NCBI GenBank assembly: GCA_013393545.1
Contig: JABXHG010000601.1
Coordinates: forward strand, 1-9,628
Length of the DNA: 9,628 bases
Direction: 5' to 3'
Source: Alteromonadaceae bacterium
Lineage (GTDB): Bacteria; Pseudomonadota; Gammaproteobacteria; Pseudomonadales; Oleiphilaceae
The notes under the pieces were generated by a model. The model had not been told where the DNA came from. It searched no databases and worked only from the letters and a program-made list of their open reading frames with translations. Within the stretch, counting starts at the first letter, position 1. Each line of letters starts with the position of its first letter. Positions 6,830 to 9,628 of the stretch are shown here, piece after piece. Position numbers and translations under genes: made by a program.

Positions 6830-7099
6830 ATGGCGATGGCAATCCCTAAGGTGGCCCGGGAGGCAGAAACAACCTCCCCAGCCGTCCGGCGCAATCGCAA
6901 AGACGTGCTTGGCCTCGCTGACACTTGCGGAGTACAACACCCCAGCCTCTCACGAACCTTACAGAAGCTATCACGGGCTGGCTTCCATGTTTCCCGGGCC
7001 ACCCCGGAGCACTGGATTATCCGGAGAGGGACACCGCTGCCGGAATATCATTGCTACAGTGAGCAGGAATTGCATCAGTTCACTGCCAACAGAACGTGA
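6830..7099 (+). CDS. small hypothetical protein with a helix-turn-helix-like segment
   Basis: An 89-residue basic protein that I do not recognise as a named family. The start at 6830 is supported by a perfectly spaced AAGGAG. Residues 1-24 are Ala/Arg-rich and probably flexible. Residues 25-52 (DVLGLADTCGVQHPSLSRTL followed by QKLSRAGF) fit a helix-turn-helix pattern: LA...GV, a turn, then LSRxLxxL as recognition helix. FHVSRATPEHWIIRRG could be a wing. The acidic C-terminus SEQELHQF may be another helix. No signal peptide or membrane segment is seen. It lies 42 nt before phzF on the same strand, so both may be co-transcribed, and it is divergent from the MocR-type gene. It could be a small accessory regulator of this unit. 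The reading frame could also be fortuitous, though the Shine-Dalgarno argues against that. Confidence 0.6.
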   Translation: MAMAIPKVAREAETTSPAVRRNRKDVLGLADTCGVQHPSLSRTLQKLSRAGFHVSRATPEHWIIRRGTPLPEYHCYSEQELHQFTANRT

Positions 7100-7141
7100 C
7101 ATTCACCAAACCCATAGAGCAAAAGGCTCGCAGGACAAACC

Positions 7142-7948
7142 ATGAAAACACCGATCTACCAGATAGACGCCTTTACCAGTGAACTGTTCGGCGGCAACCC
7201 GGCTGCCGTGATGCCGCTGGAAAGCTGGCTGCCAGACACGCTGTTGCAGGCCATTGCCGCCGAAAAAAATCTATCCGAAACCGCCTTCCTGGTACCAACA
7301 CCCGATGCGGACGACGCGGATTTCCGGATTCGCTGGTTCACACCCACCACAGAAGTACCGCTGTGCGGCCACGCGACTCTGGCTTCGGCATGGGTCGCCT
7401 TCAACAAGCTGGACTGGCCAGCTGACGTCGTCCGCTTTCACTCAAAAAGCGGGCCCCTGGCAGTATCGCTGCAGCCTGATGGCTGGCTGGAACTGGACTT
7501 CCCGAACCTGGCGTTCGAACGCTGCGCCACCCCGTCGCTGCTCAACGAAGCATTGCCCGGTGTACCGGACGAGGCGTTTTTCGTTCCCAACGACACCAAC
7601 TATATGGTGGTTCTGGAATCCGAGGCCGACGTTAAATCCGCCACCCCGGATATCCGCAAGCTAGCACAATTGGGCAACCAGGGTTTGATAGTGACCGCGC
7701 TGGGCGAAGCGTGTGATTTCGTCAGCCGATACTTCGCGCCGGGCGCAGGCATTGATGAAGACCCCGTGACAGGCTCGATACACAGTGTGTTGGTGCCCTA
7801 TTGGGCGGAACGGCTTGGTAAAACCACCTTACAGGCAAAACAGCTCTCCGCACGCGGGGGTGAATTACGCTGTGAGCTGAAAGGTGAGTGCGTGGCCATC
7901 GCGGGCCAGGCGGCCTTCTTTATGGAAGGCTCCGTAGAGCTGCCTTGA
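7142..7948 (+). CDS. PhzF-family isomerase/epimerase
   Basis: A 268-residue protein of the PhzF (phenazine biosynthesis-like) family, with two similar diaminopimelate-epimerase-like halves. Seen: N-terminal YQIDAFTSELFGGNPAAV; the general acid/base Glu46 in NLSETAFL, equivalent to Glu45 of PhzF; FTPTTEVPLCGHATLASA (family block with CGHAT); and second-half block GAGIDEDPVTGSIHSVLVPYW with the conserved DPVTGS; then SARGGEL. The family's catalytic and anion-binding motifs are all present and length is normal. No phenazine genes (phzB, D, E, G) are nearby, so a role in phenazine synthesis is unlikely. As with YddE-like members, the substrate is unknown. The ribosome site AGGA (7132-7135) is 6 nt from the ATG. 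It follows the small HTH-like gene by 42 nt and is divergent from the MocR-type gene, whose PLP domain hints at an amino-acid-related substrate (inference). Confidence 0.93.
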   Translation: MKTPIYQIDAFTSELFGGNPAAVMPLESWLPDTLLQAIAAEKNLSETAFLVPTPDADDADFRIRWFTPTTEVPLCGHATLASAWVAFNKLDWPADVVRFHSKSGPLAVSLQPDGWLELDFPNLAFERCATPSLLNEALPGVPDEAFFVPNDTNYMVVLESEADVKSATPDIRKLAQLGNQGLIVTALGEACDFVSRYFAPGAGIDEDPVTGSIHSVLVPYWAERLGKTTLQAKQLSARGGELRCELKGECVAIAGQAAFFMEGSVELP

Positions 7949-7951
7949 GAC

Positions 7952-7960
7952 TGATATACT
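7952..7960 (+). promoter_or_regulatory. candidate extended -10 promoter of the flavoprotein gene
   Basis: TGATATACT fits the extended -10 pattern TGnTATAnT. It starts 4 nt after the phzF stop; transcription would start near 7967. No good -35 is present, as is usual for extended -10 promoters. The short leader carries a small hairpin (7964-7983). Confidence 0.4.
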
Positions 7961-7963
7961 GCA

Positions 7964-7983
7964 CACCGGTTTTTACAGCGGTG
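7964..7983 (+). other. small hairpin overlapping the flavoprotein ribosome binding site
   Basis: CACCG (7964-7968) pairs with CGGTG (7979-7983) across a 10-nt T-rich loop. The 3' arm contains most of the Shine-Dalgarno GGTGA (7980-7984), 7 nt before the ATG at 7992. The 5-bp stem is short, so biological meaning is uncertain. Confidence 0.35.
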
Positions 7984-7991
7984 AACAATCA

Positions 7992-9182
7992 ATGGCAGCA
8001 TCCACACCCCACTACGACGTAATCATCATCGGCGCCGGCGCAGCAGGGCTGATGTGTGCGGCCACCGCCGGCTACCGTGGCCGCAAAGTGCTGGTGCTCG
8101 ACCACGCCAACAAACCCGGCAAGAAGATTCTGATGTCTGGTGGTGGCCGCTGCAATTTCACCAACCTGAACAGCACGCCGGCGAACTTCCTCTCCGACAA
8201 CCCGCATTACTGCATTTCCGCGCTCAAGCGTTACACCCCGCAGGATTTTGTGGAACTGGTGGACCGCCACGGCGTGGAATATGAAGAAAAGGCGCCAGGC
8301 CAGCTGTTCTGCAAAGACAGCGCCAAAGACATCCTCAATGTGCTGTTGACTGAATGCGAGTGGGCCGGCGTTGAATTCCGGATGAAGACCTCCGTGAGCA
8401 AGGTGGCACAAACAGAAAACGGCTATCGCCTGGCGACCAGCACCGGCACCGTGAACTGCGAATCTCTGGTGATTGCCTGCGGCGGCCTGTCGATCCCCAC
8501 CATGGGCGCCACCGGCTTTGGTTATGAGGTGGCCAAACAGTTTGGACTGAAGGTGCTGCCCACCCGTGCAGGCCTGGTGCCTTTCACCTTACAGCCGGAA
8601 CTCAAAGCGCAACTGGCTCCCCTCTCCGGCGTCAGTTGCCCGGTAGAAGCCAGCTGCCATCAACACCCTTTCCGGGAACCCATGCTGGTAACCCACCGCG
8701 GCCTGAGCGGCCCGGCCATGCTGCAGGTATCCAGCTACTGGCAACCCGGCGACGAAGTACACATCAACCTGCTGCCCGGGCAGAAAATCCAGGAAGACTT
8801 GCTGGCGCTGCGCAAGGAAAAACCGCAATCCACCCTCGCCCACTACCTGAACCAGCACCTGCCCAAACGCTTTGCCCAGGCCTTTAACGAACTGCAGGGC
8901 TGGCAGGGGCCGTTACAGGAATACCGGAACTCAGATATCGAACACATCGCCCGCACCCTGAGTGACTGGACCGTCAAACCCGCAGGCACCGAGGGCTATC
9001 GAACCGCCGAAGTCACGCTTGGCGGCGTGGACACCCGCCAGCTGTCATCGAAAACCATGGCAGATCTGGACAAACCCGATCTCTACTTCATCGGGGAAGT
9101 CGTGGACATTACCGGCCATCTGGGTGGGCATAACTTTCAGTGGGCCTGGGCCTCCGGGGTGGCGGCGGGTAACGTCGCCTGA
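7992..9182 (+). CDS. HI0933/YhiN-family FAD-dependent oxidoreductase (flavoprotein of unknown substrate)
   Basis: A 396-residue flavoprotein of the HI0933/YhiN family, present in many bacteria with no settled substrate. The N-terminal Rossmann FAD fold is clear: DVIIIGAGAAGLMCA (GxGxxG at 14-19) and Asp37 at the end of strand 2 for ribose binding. It is followed by the family hallmark KKILMSGGGRCNFTN (44-58). A mid-domain block CGGLSIPTMGATGFGY and THRGLSGPAMLQ is typical of the family. The C-terminal block YRTAEVTLGGV, then DLYFIGEVVDITGHLGGHNF and a final QWAWASGVAAG, closes the FAD site. Length is normal and no truncation is seen. The start ATG follows GGTGA 7 nt upstream. It lies 43 nt after phzF, but a candidate extended -10 promoter suggests separate transcription. 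No adjoining gene reveals its substrate. Confidence 0.94.
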   Translation: MAASTPHYDVIIIGAGAAGLMCAATAGYRGRKVLVLDHANKPGKKILMSGGGRCNFTNLNSTPANFLSDNPHYCISALKRYTPQDFVELVDRHGVEYEEKAPGQLFCKDSAKDILNVLLTECEWAGVEFRMKTSVSKVAQTENGYRLATSTGTVNCESLVIACGGLSIPTMGATGFGYEVAKQFGLKVLPTRAGLVPFTLQPELKAQLAPLSGVSCPVEASCHQHPFREPMLVTHRGLSGPAMLQVSSYWQPGDEVHINLLPGQKIQEDLLALRKEKPQSTLAHYLNQHLPKRFAQAFNELQGWQGPLQEYRNSDIEHIARTLSDWTVKPAGTEGYRTAEVTLGGVDTRQLSSKTMADLDKPDLYFIGEVVDITGHLGGHNFQWAWASGVAAGNVA

Positions 9183-9239
9183 GCCAGGCCAGTGGCGGAA
9201 TGCCGATAACCATAAATGCAGGGCGAAACGCGGAAATAG

Positions 9240-9253
9240 ACGACAACTGTCGT
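9240..9253. repeat. 14-bp dyad, operator-like
   Basis: ACGACA (9240-9245) and TGTCGT (9248-9253) are perfect inverted arms separated by AC. It directly follows the first AAATAG motif. It could be a protein binding site or a tiny RNA hairpin; the 2-nt spacing favours a DNA site. Confidence 0.5.
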
Positions 9254-9290
9254 AAACCGTCATCATTATTGATCCCCCTCGCTTGTATCC

Positions 9291-9308
9291 CCATGAAAAC
9301 CATGAAAT
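9291..9308. repeat. tandem 9-bp direct repeat
   Basis: CCATGAAAA (9291-9299) is followed at once by CCATGAAAT (9300-9308), 8 of 9 positions identical. The second copy runs into an AAATAG motif. Confidence 0.6.
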
Positions 9309-9324
9309 AGTCGGGAAATTAAGT

Positions 9325-9379
9325 GGTAAATAGGCGAACCAAGGATTCAGGACAAAATCGACGGTTGACGCCTATTTCC
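9325..9379. repeat. long imperfect inverted repeat / hairpin downstream of the flavoprotein gene
   Basis: The left arm 9325-9340 (core AAATAGGCG, then AACC) pairs with the right arm 9363-9379 (GGTT, then core CGCCTATTT). The stem has 2 + 9 + 4 = 15 base pairs, broken by a 1-nt bulge (T9327) and a 2-nt bulge (GA 9367-9368), around a 22-nt loop. No T-tract follows directly; a TTTTT comes about 10 nt later (9390-9394). It may be a 3'-end hairpin of the flavoprotein transcript, a REP/MITE-like element or a large operator. Confidence 0.6.
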
Positions 9380-9526
9380 ATGCGCTGCCTTTTTCTGAAA
9401 CAGACAACCTACTGATCTGTTGGCGGAATTTTTCGAACCCACCAAATAGGTCGGTGAAATAAACGCTTTTTGGATAGATGTCATTTGTCGTTGAATTAGC
9501 TGTTATGTGTACAAAGATTCCACCTC

Positions 9527-9530
9527 GGAG
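9527..9530 (+). promoter_or_regulatory. ribosome binding site of the small gene at the right edge
   Basis: GGAG sits 7 nt before ATG 9538. This supports a real gene start although only 30 codons are visible. No convincing promoter was found just upstream. Confidence 0.6.
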
Positions 9531-9537
9531 ATAGTGA

Positions 9538-9628
9538 ATGGAAGATGATTTTGAAGTCGAAATGAGCCCACTTTGCCAGGAACTGACAGCTGACGGGAAA
9601 ACCGTCAAAGTGGAAATCTACCGTGGTG
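9538..9628 (+). CDS. start of an unidentified small protein, 3' end outside window
   Basis: The first 30 codons of an open reading frame, beginning MEDDFEVEMSPLCQELTADG and running off the right edge without a stop. GGAG 7 nt upstream supports the start. The visible part is acidic at first and then alternates hydrophobic and polar residues (TVKVEIYRG), as in a beta strand. No signal peptide is seen, so a cytoplasmic protein is likely. I do not recognise the family. The repeat-rich AT-richer leader separates it from the flavoprotein gene, so it is probably transcribed independently. Full length and identity need the sequence beyond the edge. Confidence 0.6.
   Translation, partial: MEDDFEVEMSPLCQELTADGKTVKVEIYRG

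Larger units (their letters stand above)
9234..9449. repeat. five dispersed AAATAG-(1-2 nt)-CG motifs
   Basis: AAATAG is followed by a C-G step at 9234-9239 (ACG), 9305-9310 (TCG), 9328-9333 (GCG) and 9444-9449 (GTCG) on the + strand. It is inverted once at 9372-9377 (GCG on the minus strand). The recurrence of one 6-mer with a shared flank in about 215 bp is more than chance would give. No function is known to me. Confidence 0.55.
9183..9537. other. 355-bp gene-free, AT-richer region with many short repeats
   Basis: I find no convincing gene here. Base composition is visibly richer in A/T than the rest of the window. It contains five AAATAG-type motifs, a 14-bp dyad (9240-9253), a tandem 9-bp repeat (9291-9308), a long imperfect inverted repeat (9325-9379) and a weaker one, AACAGA (9399-9404)/TCTGTT (9416-9421). 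It lies between the flavoprotein stop and the ribosome site of the small gene at the right edge. No integron attC consensus ends, IS ends or tRNA gene were recognised. Confidence 0.6.

Noticed and set aside
9399..9435. AACAGA/TCTGTT hairpin with a TTTTT nearby as a terminator
   Set aside because: The stem is only 6 bp and AT-rich, and the T run begins 7 nt after it, so a Rho-independent terminator is not convincing.
9183..9537. Integron attC site or Xer dif-like site
   Set aside because: I looked for RYYYAAC...GTTRRRY end boxes and for a dif-like 28-mer and found neither, despite the bulged inverted repeat.
9372..9608. 78-codon minus-strand open frame over the right-edge repeats
   Set aside because: It runs through the repeat region and antisense to the right-edge gene, which has a good ribosome site; no motif seen.

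Overview
The window reads as ordinary chromosome of a moderately GC-rich gammaproteobacterium. FdxA is almost residue for residue the Azotobacter/Pseudomonas 7Fe-8S ferredoxin. The mutS-fdxA pair, the QxxMF clamp motif in MutS and the acyl-CoA synthetase next to a FixL/FixJ-like pair suggest the Pseudomonadales/Marinobacter part of the class. The genus is inference; I could not run a search.

Layout: (1) 1-669, the 3' end of mutS (ATPase end, clamp motif, tetramerisation helix), entering from the left edge. Its first ~60 bases do not match the otherwise near-invariant MutS signature loop. (2) 831-1154, fdxA, with a recognisable sigma70-type promoter and a hairpin downstream. (3) 1246-2877 (-), an AMP-forming acyl-CoA synthetase convergent with fdxA. 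(4) 3038-5214, a soluble PAS-PAS histidine kinase and a FixJ-type response regulator, translationally coupled and divergent from the synthetase. (5) 5202-6617 (-), a MocR/PdxR-type regulator (GntR winged helix plus aminotransferase fold) whose 3' end overlaps the response regulator gene by 13 bp. (6) 6830-7099, a small HTH-like protein, then 7142-7948, a PhzF-family isomerase/epimerase; both are divergent from the MocR gene. (7) 7992-9182, an HI0933/YhiN-type flavoprotein. (8) 9183-9537, a visibly AT-richer stretch without a gene, full of short inverted and direct repeats. (9) 9538-9628, the start of a small protein running off the right edge.

Working hypotheses: the two-component system probably controls the divergent acyl-CoA synthetase, so carbon-source sensing is coupled to carboxylic acid activation. 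The MocR protein probably controls its own promoter and the divergent small-HTH/phzF unit through the shared 212-bp intergenic region, which carries an 8-bp inverted repeat. Neither is proven by sequence alone.

I see no tRNA, rRNA, insertion sequence, CRISPR array or defence system. The least explained parts are the AAATAG-repeat region near the right edge, the small HTH-like protein, and the anomalous first 60 bases of mutS.
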